In this document: in pieces, positions 35,156 through 45,168 of the stretch | How the letters are laid out: the number at the start of each line of letters is the position of its first letter | Numbering within the stretch: the first letter of the stretch is position 1 | From: G963663495 sp963663495 | GTDB lineage: Bacteria; Bacteroidota; Rhodothermia; Rhodothermales; Bin80 | Reading direction: 5' to 3' | Length of the DNA: 64,000 nucleotides | NCBI GenBank assembly: GCA_963663495.1 | Contig: OY760427.1 | Location: forward strand, 5,580,001 to 5,644,000 | Notes under the pieces: model-generated | Database searches by the model: none | What the model was told of the DNA's origin: nothing | Seen by the model: the letters and a program-made list of their open reading frames with translations, nothing else | Made by a program: the position numbers and the translations under genes

Positions 35156-37425
35156 GAGGCATCAGCACGGTCACGGCTCTGGCTCGAAGCAAACCTACCT
35201 TGGGCGCCCTCGGGCGTGGCCACGGGTTTGGCACGCTCCCAGTATTCCTGGCGGGGATCAGCACCATATTGGGTGCCATAATGTTTCTGCGCTTCGGCTA
35301 CGCCGTCGGGAGCGTTGGCCTTCTGGGTGCACTGGGCATCATTGTACTGGGGCATGCAGTAACCTTTCCGACAGCCTTGGCTATCGCGGAAATAGCAACG
35401 AACAGGAAGGTAGAGGGAGGGGGCGAGTACTTCATCATTTCTCGTTCCTTCGGCACGACGATCGGCGGCGTAATCGGGATTTTCCTTTATCTGTCCCAGG
35501 CAATTTCGGTAGCGTTCTACCTTATTGCGTTTGCCGAGGCCTTCAGCCCGGTGGCATCGTGGTTTGCCGTGGTAACGGGCGTGGCCTTTGATCCGCGCTA
35601 CGTGTCAATACCTGCTCTCCTTGGACTTCTTACCATAGTCACATACCGTGGCGCTGCGATGGGGGTGAAGATGCTCTATGTGGTAGCAGCGGTCCTGCTT
35701 ACCTCCTTGGTGCTGTTCTTTCTCGGTGCTCCGCTGGAAGGCTTCGACCCTGCAACTGTGCGGTTCACCGGCGGGATTGTGGAAGGGGATGCCTTTATCG
35801 TGGTGTTTGCCATTGTCTTCCCTGCCTTTACCGGCATGACAGCCGGCGTAGGATTGTCTGGCGATCTGAAGGATCCGCGCGTGTCTCTGCCAAACGGAAC
35901 GCTGCTTGCAACGTGTGTTGGCGTGGCAGTTTATGTGTTGATCGTCTTCAAGCTGGCGTATTCTGCGCCGATGGACGCGCTGGTTGAGGAACAGCTGATC
36001 ATGGCGAAGATTGCCTTGTGGGGACCAGTCATTTTCATCGGGCTCGGATGTGCCACGCTGAGCTCGGCGATTGGCTCAATCCTGGTGGCACCACGCACGC
36101 TGCAGGCCCTCGGAGCCGACTCAACCACACCCACTTCAGCGGCGAACGAGTGGTTGGCGCGCGGCTACGGTAAAGAAAACGAGCCGCGCCATGCCACAGT
36201 TGTTACGGGCATGATCGCCTTAGCTATCGTAATGGTCGGTAACGTTGATATGGTGGCCCGTATCATCTCCATGTTCTTCATGGTGACCTACGGAGCATTG
36301 TGCGCCATCGGCGTTCTTGAGCACTTCGCTGCGCGCCCCAGTTATCGCCCCAGCTTCCGATCACGCTGGTATGTGAGCCTCATCGGCGCGTTGACGTGCT
36401 TGTTTCTGATGTTTCAGATGGACCCGGTGTATGCCTTCGCCGCGCTAGTTCTGATGGCAGGGATGTACAAATTGTTAGAACGTACGCAGTCCGGGGAGTC
36501 TGACCTGGCGGCGATGTTCGAAGGAGTGATGACGCAAGCGACCCGGACGATGCATGTCCGACTGCAGCGCCGGCGCCGGGTGGAAACGGCGGACGAATGG
36601 CGCCCCAGTATCATTATGGTCAATGACCGAACCTTCGACCGGCGCAGTCCGCTGGCGATGCTACGGTGGCTTTGCCATAGGCACGGATTCGGGACGTATC
36701 TGCATTTTATCCAGGATCGGCTCAACGCGCGTTCCTTCCGTGCGAGCGAAGCAATGCATGCCCGCCTTATTGAGCTTGCACGAATGCAGAAAAGCACCGT
36801 GTATATGGACACCATCGTGAGCCCGTCCATGATGAGTGCGCTGGCGCAGAGCTTGCAAGTACCGGGTGTCTCAGGCATCAGCAATAATGCCGTAATGTTT
36901 GAGTTTTCAAAACGCGATGATATCAGTATCGTAGAAGAAGTGGTGCAGCTGTGCACGTTCTCCGCCGCAACAGACAAAACGCTCCTGGTGCTGCGCCACG
37001 GAGATTATCACTTCGGTGAGCGTCAGCGCATACATATCTGGTTGACATGGAATGATGCTGCCAATGCCAACATGATGATCTTGCTGGGCTACATTCTGGT
37101 GGGCCACCCGGACTGGGAAGGGGCCTCCATTGAGGTGTTCGCGGCGTTACCCCAAGCGCAGCTGGAGGAGCGGCGCCGAGAGTTCAAGAAGCTGATCGCA
37201 GAAGGCCGCCTTCCTATAAGCGAAAAGAACCTAAGGTATATTCCGACCAACGATGAGACCTCATTCAGGAAGCTCGTCGCTACAAGGTCGGAATTCGCCG
37301 ACTTGATGGTGGTAGGTTTTGACCTACACGGTATTAACGAACGCGGCGTGGATGTCTTTACCAACCATTCTTCCCCAAAGGATGTGCTTTTCGTGCACGC
37401 CCCCGAACGTATCGCGATGGAATGA
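35077..37425 (+). CDS. SLC12-like (APC superfamily) transporter with soluble C-terminal domain
   Basis: Open frame of up to 782 residues. The true start is uncertain: GTG 35077 lies inside the HiPIP gene, while TTG 35200 leaves only about 10 residues before the first helix. An AGGAGG at 35154-35159 has no canonical start at good distance. The membrane part has the APC start FLAGISTILGAIMFLRFGYA and GEYFIISRSFGTTIGG, about 12 helices. The C-terminal about 300 residues are soluble, like the SLC12 C-domain. The family moves chloride with cations or amino acids. The substrate is unknown. It converges on a second member of the family. Confidence 0.85.
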   Translation: MRDLPDSEGPCASQGLLQHLGSVAGLGGISTVTALARSKPTLGALGRGHGFGTLPVFLAGISTILGAIMFLRFGYAVGSVGLLGALGIIVLGHAVTFPTALAIAEIATNRKVEGGGEYFIISRSFGTTIGGVIGIFLYLSQAISVAFYLIAFAEAFSPVASWFAVVTGVAFDPRYVSIPALLGLLTIVTYRGAAMGVKMLYVVAAVLLTSLVLFFLGAPLEGFDPATVRFTGGIVEGDAFIVVFAIVFPAFTGMTAGVGLSGDLKDPRVSLPNGTLLATCVGVAVYVLIVFKLAYSAPMDALVEEQLIMAKIALWGPVIFIGLGCATLSSAIGSILVAPRTLQALGADSTTPTSAANEWLARGYGKENEPRHATVVTGMIALAIVMVGNVDMVARIISMFFMVTYGALCAIGVLEHFAARPSYRPSFRSRWYVSLIGALTCLFLMFQMDPVYAFAALVLMAGMYKLLERTQSGESDLAAMFEGVMTQATRTMHVRLQRRRRVETADEWRPSIIMVNDRTFDRRSPLAMLRWLCHRHGFGTYLHFIQDRLNARSFRASEAMHARLIELARMQKSTVYMDTIVSPSMMSALAQSLQVPGVSGISNNAVMFEFSKRDDISIVEEVVQLCTFSAATDKTLLVLRHGDYHFGERQRIHIWLTWNDAANANMMILLGYILVGHPDWEGASIEVFAALPQAQLEERRREFKKLIAEGRLPISEKNLRYIPTNDETSFRKLVATRSEFADLMVVGFDLHGINERGVDVFTNHSSPKDVLFVHAPERIAME

Positions 37426-37449
37426 CCGTCTGGGCCATGGAGCGTGCTG

Positions 37450-39651
37450 CTACGCGAGCACGCTCTCCCGGCCGGAATCCCGGACAAAAAGGCAGGTTGA
37501 TCCAGTTCGTTCTACCATAGCTCCGACAAAGCTGAGGTCAGGGTCCGGCCCCAACCCGAAAACAGAAAGGTCGGCCTGCGGCGCTGTGCTTACGTAGGAT
37601 ATAAAATCGTTTACTGCTACAACGACCTCGGTGTCCGGAATGCGTGCGAGGTCGACCAGCCGGCTCATGAAGCGGTGGGCGTCCGGCCGATCCTGCTCGT
37701 TCCGTATCACCGTAATGATGCGCATTTGCGCCTTCCAGTTGCGTGCCAGCTTGTATGCGATTAGTATGGCAAGGTCAAGGTTTCCGACATCCCAGCGGAG
37801 CTGCCAATCCGGACTTCGGTCTCGGATCCACACATTGATGGATCGGCGCTGGCCATGCCCCGCTACGAGATGCGGGGCATGGATGAGTACTCCCAAGCCC
37901 AGTTCGCTGGCACGCCCCAATACGCTGCCATAGGCCTTTGTGCGCTGAGCATCGGCCGGCTTGTTCAGCAGCACGATGTTGGGACGAAAGAAGGTGCCGT
38001 GCAGCACCTGCATACCGGTGATCACTCCCGTGGTGTACGGGGTGTTCTCTACTACCATGGTTAAGGAAAAAACACCACGCTCCCGAAACGCCTGGCCGAG
38101 GCGCTTGAGCTTATTCACAAACCCGGGCGTCCCCGGGTTTATGCCCAAAAGCTTGACGGCACCCTTCGGAAAGGCGATATCCTCAATGATGGTGAACGAT
38201 CCGCGGAGTTCCTCCAGATCCACTACCGGAATCAGAAGGTTGGGCTTCCATGCCCGCTGCTGCAGCGAAGGCATATTGGCCGCTTTCTTTGCCGCCCATT
38301 CGGAAAATGCTACGAACAAGCCGCTGCGTACATCTTCGAACGGTGCATCCAGACGGCGGCGGGCTAGGACACCGTAGAAAATCACGACCAAGGTTACCGC
38401 TACTAGGCTTATGACCGGGTTGATGATAAACATGGCGAATACAGATCCGATCAGTCCCAGCACGGGCACTATGCGGTGCACGCGGAATAGTGGTCGGAAG
38501 CTGACCAACCCAAGGCTCTGCTCAATCACTACCACAAGGTTAAGCATGGCGTACGTGACCAGAAAGAACATTGTGATGAGCGGTGCGATGGCATTGAGAT
38601 CGCGCATCAGCAGCGTCAACATCACAATGGCGCCCGTGATCAGCATGGAATTGCGAGGTTCTCCTTTTCGGGTAAGCGTGCCAATCCAGTCGCTCTTCGG
38701 CATCACGCGGTGCTGGCCCATGGCCTGCAGAATTCGTGCAGAGCCAACCATTGAGGCAAGCGCGGAGGAGAATGTGGCACCAAAAACGCCCGCCAGCACA
38801 GCAGGTCCCCAGGCAGCTTTATCAATGATAACATAGTAGTTGCCGACCAGCTCATCCGGCGTAGCAGAACGAGCAATCCAGTACCCGAGGAACAGGTAAA
38901 CCACGAGGCTGACGCCGATGGCCGCCATGGTGCCCACCGGGATGCTGCGCCGTGGGTCTCGCAGCTCGCCGGACATGTTGGCGCCCGCCATGATGCCGGT
39001 GGCGGCAGGGAAAAACACGGCAAAAACAATCCAGAAAGAGGTGCCACTGAATCCCGTCTCTGGAGCCCCGCGGAAGCTGCCCCAGAGGCCCGACCCGTGG
39101 ACAGGGTTCACCATGGATCCCGAGAACGCAGCGACCGCAATGGATACCAGGGAAATGCCGATGACAACCATTATGAGGTATTGCACGCGGATAGCAAGAT
39201 GTGCACTCTTGTAGGCGATACCCCACAAGCACGCGAACACGATCAGATCAACCATGAAGGCGGGCTGCGCCGGGAATACCCATAGCCATGCTTCACGGAA
39301 GCCGAAGATATATAGCGTTATGGCGAGGGCCTGGGATAAATATCGAGGGATGCCCAAGCTGCCTCCCACTTCAAGTCCGAGCGACTGCGAAATGATGGCG
39401 TACGCCCCACCAGCTCCCAGCCTGATGTTGGACGTGATGGATGACATGGCCAGACCAGTACAGATGGTGATACCGTAGGCCAATAGAATGACCAGGAGCC
39501 CCCCCAGAATGCCCGCGTTGCCGATCACCCAGCCCAGCCGGAGATACATGATGACCCCCAGAATGGTCAGTAGTGTGGGCGTGAACACGCCGCCGAATGT
39601 GCCAAACCGGCGAACAGGCTTGGCTTGTAGCTGGTCTTCAAGAAGGGTCAT
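37450..39651 (-). CDS. SLC12-like (cation-chloride cotransporter-type) transporter
   Basis: 733 residues from ATG 39651 (MTLLEDQLQAKPVRRFGTFG). The core start GVFTPTLLTILGVIMYLRLG closely resembles eukaryotic NKCC/KCC TM1. It continues ITICTGLAMSSITSNIRLGA and GGAYAIISQSLGLEVGGSLG, then about 12 helices. The C-terminal soluble region (about residues 470-733) includes LLIPVVDLEELRGSF and resembles the SLC12 C-terminus. It is the second such gene here, convergent with the first, only 24 bases apart. The two proteins are clearly different, so this is not a recent duplication. Confidence 0.9.
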   Translation of the reverse strand: MTLLEDQLQAKPVRRFGTFGGVFTPTLLTILGVIMYLRLGWVIGNAGILGGLLVILLAYGITICTGLAMSSITSNIRLGAGGAYAIISQSLGLEVGGSLGIPRYLSQALAITLYIFGFREAWLWVFPAQPAFMVDLIVFACLWGIAYKSAHLAIRVQYLIMVVIGISLVSIAVAAFSGSMVNPVHGSGLWGSFRGAPETGFSGTSFWIVFAVFFPAATGIMAGANMSGELRDPRRSIPVGTMAAIGVSLVVYLFLGYWIARSATPDELVGNYYVIIDKAAWGPAVLAGVFGATFSSALASMVGSARILQAMGQHRVMPKSDWIGTLTRKGEPRNSMLITGAIVMLTLLMRDLNAIAPLITMFFLVTYAMLNLVVVIEQSLGLVSFRPLFRVHRIVPVLGLIGSVFAMFIINPVISLVAVTLVVIFYGVLARRRLDAPFEDVRSGLFVAFSEWAAKKAANMPSLQQRAWKPNLLIPVVDLEELRGSFTIIEDIAFPKGAVKLLGINPGTPGFVNKLKRLGQAFRERGVFSLTMVVENTPYTTGVITGMQVLHGTFFRPNIVLLNKPADAQRTKAYGSVLGRASELGLGVLIHAPHLVAGHGQRRSINVWIRDRSPDWQLRWDVGNLDLAILIAYKLARNWKAQMRIITVIRNEQDRPDAHRFMSRLVDLARIPDTEVVVAVNDFISYVSTAPQADLSVFGLGPDPDLSFVGAMVERTGSTCLFVRDSGRESVLA

Positions 39652-39794
39652 GGCAGGGGCTGCGGCGCAATTGTACAAGATTGAAAAAATGATGGGTCAT
39701 GTGGGTTCTGCAAGGCAAAGGATTCGCGCACCGCGGCAGCAAGACATAACGCACAGGTTAGTACATTGACCGCTCTGAACCGACAAGTACAATC

Positions 39795-40979
39795 ATGCGC
39801 ATCGTTCTATTGACCAACGAATATCCCCCCCACATCTACGGAGGCGCGGGCGTTCATGTGGAGTACCTGACAAAGGAGTTGATAAAGCTTGAGTCGGGCG
39901 GCCACAACGTGCAGGTGGTTTGCTTCGGGGATCAGGATACCCGTCAGGAAAACCTTACCGTTCGGGGCATCGCGGCGCCGGCGCCGATTGCTGTACACGA
40001 CCCGCAGCACAGCAAGTTCTTTGACACCATGGCGCGCAACCTTGAAATGGCTGCCATTGGTAATGCCGATATCGTGCATTGCCATACATGGTATTCGCAT
40101 TTTGCGGGATGCTTGCTGAAGCAGCTTGCCGGGGCCAAGCTCGTGCTGACCACCCATTCACTGGAGCCACACCGTCCATGGAAAGCAGAGCAGCTGGGTA
40201 CGGCGTACCATGCCAGCTCCTGGATCGAGCGTACAGCCTATCAGAATGCGGATGCGGTCGTAGCGGTATCACCGCAAATGCGTACCGATGTCATGGCTCT
40301 GTACGGGGTTGAAGAAACATGTGTTCATGTCATTCCAAACGGTATCGATCCTAACGAGTATCGGCCAACATTCAATGAGGATGTCTTGCGATCGTACGGC
40401 ATTGACCCGGCGATGCCCTATGTCCTGTTCGTCGGGCGGGTTACCAGGCAGAAGGGCATTATCCATCTGGTACACGCCCTCCAGTACCTGCTCCCTGGTA
40501 TCCAGGTGGTGCTGGCAGCAGGCGCCCCGGACACTCCGGAAATCGAAGCTGAAATGGCACAGAAGGTGGCCGAGGCCCGGCGGCTGACGCATGGTCCCGT
40601 GGTGTGGATAAGCCGGATGATGCCGCGCGAGCACTTGGTGATTGCCTACTCGCACGCGGCAGTCTTCGTGTGCCCCTCGGTGTACGAGCCCTTCGGGATT
40701 ATCAACCTTGAAGCAATGGCCTGCGAAACCGCGGTGGTGGCCACGGATGTCGGCGGTATTCCCACCGTCGTGGAGCATGGGAAGACCGGATTACTGGTAC
40801 CCTTGGCAGATGAGGGGGACACATTTGCTCGTGCTCTGGCCGATGGCATCAACGAGCTCATGCGTGATGCCGCGCGCAGGACAACCTTTGCCCGCGCCGG
40901 CAGACAGCGCGTAGTGGACTGCTTCAGTTGGGGCGCGATCGCATCCCGGACGCTTGACCTGTACCGCGCTCTGCTCTAG
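39795..40979 (+). CDS. GT4 glycosyltransferase, GlgM / Corynebacterium-type glycogen synthase
   Basis: 394 residues. The N-domain start is LLTNEYPPHIYGGAGVHVEY. HCHTWYSHFAGCLLKQL, VLTTHSLEPHRPWKAEQLG and NGIDPNEYRP follow, matching the actinobacterial-type glycogen synthase / maltose-1-phosphate synthase family. The C-domain has FVGRVTRQKGIIHL and the catalytic E-x7-E motif YEPFGIINLEAMACE. It probably uses ADP- or GDP-glucose to build alpha-1,4-glucan or maltose-1-phosphate. It ends 4 bases into the convergent creD gene. Confidence 0.9.
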   Translation: MRIVLLTNEYPPHIYGGAGVHVEYLTKELIKLESGGHNVQVVCFGDQDTRQENLTVRGIAAPAPIAVHDPQHSKFFDTMARNLEMAAIGNADIVHCHTWYSHFAGCLLKQLAGAKLVLTTHSLEPHRPWKAEQLGTAYHASSWIERTAYQNADAVVAVSPQMRTDVMALYGVEETCVHVIPNGIDPNEYRPTFNEDVLRSYGIDPAMPYVLFVGRVTRQKGIIHLVHALQYLLPGIQVVLAAGAPDTPEIEAEMAQKVAEARRLTHGPVVWISRMMPREHLVIAYSHAAVFVCPSVYEPFGIINLEAMACETAVVATDVGGIPTVVEHGKTGLLVPLADEGDTFARALADGINELMRDAARRTTFARAGRQRVVDCFSWGAIASRTLDLYRALL

Positions 40980-42259
40980 CTGTCCGCGAACCACTGAATG
41001 TTGCGCGTCAGGTACATCGTGGCAGCAAGAATAACGAAAAGGCCGATCATGCCTACGAGCAGGGCCATCTCCTCCAACTGGAGCAGCACAAACATGAACG
41101 CGTAGGCCGTCAGCAGCACACCGCCAACTCCATAGCTCTTGGCCTGAAAGACCGTCCGCAGATAGGCTGCGATGGTGGTAGTGGTTGCTACGGCCGCCAT
41201 TGCATACGACAGGTTGAACGACAGGTGCTCGGAGAGCGCAAGCAACAGGCCGTAGAACATGCACAGCCCGAGCCCGACAAGAATGTATTGGAAGGGGTGG
41301 GCGCGCCTCTGAAGGAGCACCTCCAGCAGGAAAATGGAGAGAAGCGTAAGTCCGATAACCAAAATTGCATACGTTGAGGCCCGCAGCGTCTTCCTGTAAT
41401 GGTCCACCGGCATCAGCAATCGCACGCCAAAAGCTGACCCGCGCAAGTCGGCAGACCGGCCGCGCCAGGCTTGTGGGAAGGGTCTGTTGAGATCCAGCAC
41501 CATCCAGTCAGCCTCGAATCCGTCATCGGTAACCTCCCGGCTGACCGGTAGGAAGGCGCCATCGAAGCTTGGATCTGACCACGGCGACATGAGGGATACG
41601 TGTGTCTCTTTTCCTACGGGCACGAAAAAGAGACTGCGGCTGCCCTTGAGGTCCAGCGAGAACCGGAAGGCGCGAGCCGAGTCAATCGGTACCTGCGCAC
41701 TCATGCCCGCGCCCATGACAGCATCCTCCTGTATCCCCGGGCCGAAGATAGTGGATATGTCACCCCACTCCAGCGTAACCTGGTTTTGAATGCCGCGCAT
41801 ATCGGTAATGCCAACCGCGACTGCGGCCTCCTCCCACAGAATGTCTGCATCGTCCATGCTCCAGTCCGAAAAATCGGGCGCAGCAAACCGGCCGGATATT
41901 TCCAGCCTGGACGTATACACGGCAGCCTCGTAGATGCCGCGGTACAGCGTTTCTGTTTCCAGGGACCCTATCACGTCAAGCGATTCGGGCAGAAAGTAGG
42001 CATAGCTAATACTATCCTCGTTCCGGAACGGGACTACGATGGCAGGGCCCGACACGATCTGTGCGCGCCCCCAGCTGTCGCTGATCTCGGCGATGGCTTC
42101 ACCGTGTGTGCCACTGCGATCCTGGACGAGCTGCCTGACCATTGATGCAGGAATCAGCAGCAGTAGCGCGATAAAACCGGCAGATAACAGTTTGACGGTG
42201 ACGGAGTCGCGGATCCAATTGTTGAATCGGTGGTAGGGTGATGGCGGTACGGATGTCAT
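40976..42259 (-). CDS. creD: CreD-family inner-membrane protein
   Basis: 427 residues. One N-terminal helix (LLSAGFIALLLLIPASMVRQ), a large extracytoplasmic domain of about 270 residues (AQIVSGPAIVVPFR, YFLPESLDVIGSLETETLYR), then about five to six C-terminal helices. The motif RGIYEAAVYTSRLEISGRF is typical of CreD (inner membrane protein of the CreBC regulon in enterobacteria). Its biochemical role is not known. There are no creB/creC genes nearby. Confidence 0.92.
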   Translation of the reverse strand: MTSVPPSPYHRFNNWIRDSVTVKLLSAGFIALLLLIPASMVRQLVQDRSGTHGEAIAEISDSWGRAQIVSGPAIVVPFRNEDSISYAYFLPESLDVIGSLETETLYRGIYEAAVYTSRLEISGRFAAPDFSDWSMDDADILWEEAAVAVGITDMRGIQNQVTLEWGDISTIFGPGIQEDAVMGAGMSAQVPIDSARAFRFSLDLKGSRSLFFVPVGKETHVSLMSPWSDPSFDGAFLPVSREVTDDGFEADWMVLDLNRPFPQAWRGRSADLRGSAFGVRLLMPVDHYRKTLRASTYAILVIGLTLLSIFLLEVLLQRRAHPFQYILVGLGLCMFYGLLLALSEHLSFNLSYAMAAVATTTTIAAYLRTVFQAKSYGVGGVLLTAYAFMFVLLQLEEMALLVGMIGLFVILAATMYLTRNIQWFADS

Positions 42260-42272
42260 GAGGCTTGACGGG

Positions 42273-45122
42273 TCAGTAGGAATCTAAAGGCGGGCAGGAG
42301 CAGACAAGCTTCCTGTCGCCGTAGGCATCGTTGAGTCGGCGTACCGCAGGCCAGAACTTGTGGCGATAGCACCAGTCGGCAGGAAAAGCGGCCTTTAGCC
42401 GCGGATACGGCAGATTGTAGTCCTGGTCAAGGACGAGGCGTGCTGTATGCGGAGCCTGCTTGAGCACGTTCATCCTAGGATCTGCCTCCCCATCCTCAAT
42501 GTCCTGGATCTCCTGGCGAATGGCGATCAGGGCGGCGCAGAATCGGTCAAGCTCCTCTTTGGACTCACTTTCGGTTGGCTCAACCATGATTGTACCGACT
42601 ACAGGCCACGACATGGTCGGGGCGTGGAACCCGTAGTCCATCAACCGTTTTGCCACATCCACTTCCTGGATGCCTGGACTCTGTCGAAATGCTCTCAGGT
42701 CCAAGATAAATTCATGCGCTACAAAGCCATCGCGGCCACGGTACAGTACAGGTAGATACCCTTCCAGTCTCTTCGCTACGTAATTGGCATTCAGAATCGC
42801 GACCTGAGAGGCTCGTCGCAGCCCCTGCGGACCGAGGAGTGCGATGTAGGCCCACGAAATCAACAGGATTAAGGCGCTACCGCATGGTGCTGCCGAAACC
42901 GGTCCGACAGCGTTTGCGTCTGTCTCCAGCGGGTGGCCCGGCAGGAAGGGTGCCAGGTGCGCCCGTACGCAGATGGGCCCCATGCCGGGGCCTCCTCCAC
43001 CATGCGGTATGGCGAAGGTCTTGTGGAGATTGAGGTGGCACACGTCTGCTCCATAGTCACCGGGGCGGCATAGGCCGACCTGGGCGTTCATATTGGCACC
43101 ATCCAGGTATACTTGGCCGCCATACCGGTGGACTACTTCACATACCTCGGTAATACCCTCTTCAAAAACGCCAAAGGTTGAGGGATAGGTTAGCATGATA
43201 GCGGCGAGCCTGTCGGCGTGCATTTTCGCTTCGCTCCGCAGGTGGTCCGGGTCAACATTGCCCTGCGCGTCCGTGCGGATGACGATCACACGCATGCCCG
43301 CCATAACAGCGCTGGCAGGATTGGTGCCATGCGCGGAATCGGGCACAAGGCAGACATCTCTCCATATCTCTCCCCGGCTATGATGGTAGGCCCGGATGGC
43401 ACAGAGTCCGGCATACTCACCCGATGCTCCGGCGTTGGGTTGCAATGAGACGGCATCAAAGCCTGTGATTGCGGCGAGCCAAGTCTTCAGATCATCAAAG
43501 ATTTGCCGGTATCCTGTCGCCTGATTGAGCGGAGCGTATGGATGAACATCGCTGAATCCGGCCCACGCAAGCGGTGTTAGTTGTACGGCCGCATTTAGCT
43601 TCATGGTGCACGAGCCCAGGGGGATCATGCTGGTGGTCAGCGACAGATCGCGAGAGGCAAGGCGATGCATGTACCGCATTAGCTGCGTCTCGCTGTGGCA
43701 CCGGTTGAAAACCGGGTGTTGCAGGAAGGGCGTGGAGCGGCGCAGTGGTCCGGCATAGCCCGGCTCCAAGCCGAGGGCCATATCGCGCGCGCAGAATGTC
43801 AGCGCCTCACCCTCTGCGAATACAGCCAGCAGCTGGTCCAGCTCGGCCTCGCTGGTAGCCTCGTCCAGCGCTATTCCGACATGGGGGCCGGTGTACCGCA
43901 GGTTGATGCGTGCGCGTTCGGCGGCTGTACGTACCGCACGAGCGGCATCGTCTACCGTCAGCGTGTCAAAAAACGCATCGTGCCGAAGCCGGTAGCCAAG
44001 CCGCTCGAGCCCGGCTGCGAGGACGCGTGCCAACCCGTGCACACGCTCCGCAATCCTGCGGAGCCCTTCCGGTCCGTGGTACACGGCATAGGCAGAGGCC
44101 AGTATCGCCGGTAGCACCTGGGCGGTACATATGTTGCTTGTCGCCCGGGCGCGTTTGATATGCTGCTCACGCATCTGCAAGGCCATCCGCAGAGCTGGCA
44201 TGCCGTCCTGATCAACGGCGACACCTATGATTCGTCCGGGAACCTGCCGCCGGAATCGAGACCGTGTAGCGAAGTAGCCTGCGTGCGGTCCGCCGTTACC
44301 CAGTGGCAGGCCAAACCGTTGCGTGGTACCGACGACAGCGTCTGCACCAAAGGCGGCCGGTGCCTCCAGCACGGCAAGCGACAAAAGGTCGGCTGCCATG
44401 GCCACGCGTGCAAGCACGGCATGCGCGCGGCGACAGAATGCCGTGTAGTCAAGGACGGCGCCATCGGTGCAAGGGTACTGGACGAGCGCACCAAAGATGT
44501 CATCCGTAAACGTAAACGTCGCATGGTCACCGATGACAATGCGGATCCCGATCGGATGCGCGCGCGCCTGTACAACGGCGATCGTTTGGGGATGACAGGT
44601 CTCGGCGACAAAAAAGGCTGTCTTATCCTTGCGGGGTGTCAGCCGGAAGAACATCATCATGGCTTCAGCTGCTGCAGTACTCTCGTCCAGGAGGGATGCA
44701 TTGGCGATCTCCATTCCCGTGAGATCAATCACCATGGTTTGAAAGTTGAGAAGCGCCTCAAGCCTCCCCTGGGAGATTTCAGGCTGGTAGGGGGTGTACT
44801 GCGTGTACCAGTTGGGATTTTCGAGGATGGCACGCTCAATAGCCCGTGGTGTGTTGGTGCTGTGGTACCCCATTCCGATAAAAGACCGGTAGCGCTGGTT
44901 TGTCGCTTCAAGCGCACGGAGGCGGGCAAGGAGTGCGGGTTCACTCATGGCATCCGGCAGGTCGAGGTTGCCCCGATGCCGGATGCCTGCAGGCACCGTG
45001 CGCTCTATAAGCTGCTCGAGAGATGTGACACCCAACGTGTCCAGCATCGCCCGAATTTCCGGCGGCGACGGTCCGACATGCCGGTCCACAAACGGGTCGG
45101 TGGTACCAAGGTCAATGGCCAT
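42273..45122 (-). CDS. gcvP: Glycine dehydrogenase (decarboxylating), P-protein
   Basis: 949 residues, the full-length single-chain form. The start FVDRHVGPSPPEIRAMLDTL is diagnostic. The N-half has YHSTNTPRAIERAILENPNW and YTPYQPEISQGRLEALLNFQ. The C-half has the PLP-lysine motif HLNLHKTFAIPHGGGGPGMG and ANMNAQVGLCRPGDYGADV. It decarboxylates glycine and passes the aminomethyl group to the lipoyl H-protein. gcvH and gcvT are not in the window. Confidence 0.97.
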   Translation of the reverse strand: MAIDLGTTDPFVDRHVGPSPPEIRAMLDTLGVTSLEQLIERTVPAGIRHRGNLDLPDAMSEPALLARLRALEATNQRYRSFIGMGYHSTNTPRAIERAILENPNWYTQYTPYQPEISQGRLEALLNFQTMVIDLTGMEIANASLLDESTAAAEAMMMFFRLTPRKDKTAFFVAETCHPQTIAVVQARAHPIGIRIVIGDHATFTFTDDIFGALVQYPCTDGAVLDYTAFCRRAHAVLARVAMAADLLSLAVLEAPAAFGADAVVGTTQRFGLPLGNGGPHAGYFATRSRFRRQVPGRIIGVAVDQDGMPALRMALQMREQHIKRARATSNICTAQVLPAILASAYAVYHGPEGLRRIAERVHGLARVLAAGLERLGYRLRHDAFFDTLTVDDAARAVRTAAERARINLRYTGPHVGIALDEATSEAELDQLLAVFAEGEALTFCARDMALGLEPGYAGPLRRSTPFLQHPVFNRCHSETQLMRYMHRLASRDLSLTTSMIPLGSCTMKLNAAVQLTPLAWAGFSDVHPYAPLNQATGYRQIFDDLKTWLAAITGFDAVSLQPNAGASGEYAGLCAIRAYHHSRGEIWRDVCLVPDSAHGTNPASAVMAGMRVIVIRTDAQGNVDPDHLRSEAKMHADRLAAIMLTYPSTFGVFEEGITEVCEVVHRYGGQVYLDGANMNAQVGLCRPGDYGADVCHLNLHKTFAIPHGGGGPGMGPICVRAHLAPFLPGHPLETDANAVGPVSAAPCGSALILLISWAYIALLGPQGLRRASQVAILNANYVAKRLEGYLPVLYRGRDGFVAHEFILDLRAFRQSPGIQEVDVAKRLMDYGFHAPTMSWPVVGTIMVEPTESESKEELDRFCAALIAIRQEIQDIEDGEADPRMNVLKQAPHTARLVLDQDYNLPYPRLKAAFPADWCYRHKFWPAVRRLNDAYGDRKLVCSCPPLDSY

Positions 45123-45168
45123 GGAAGCATCGGTTTTGTGCGGTCACCGATAAGGCTGGCGACGCGTG

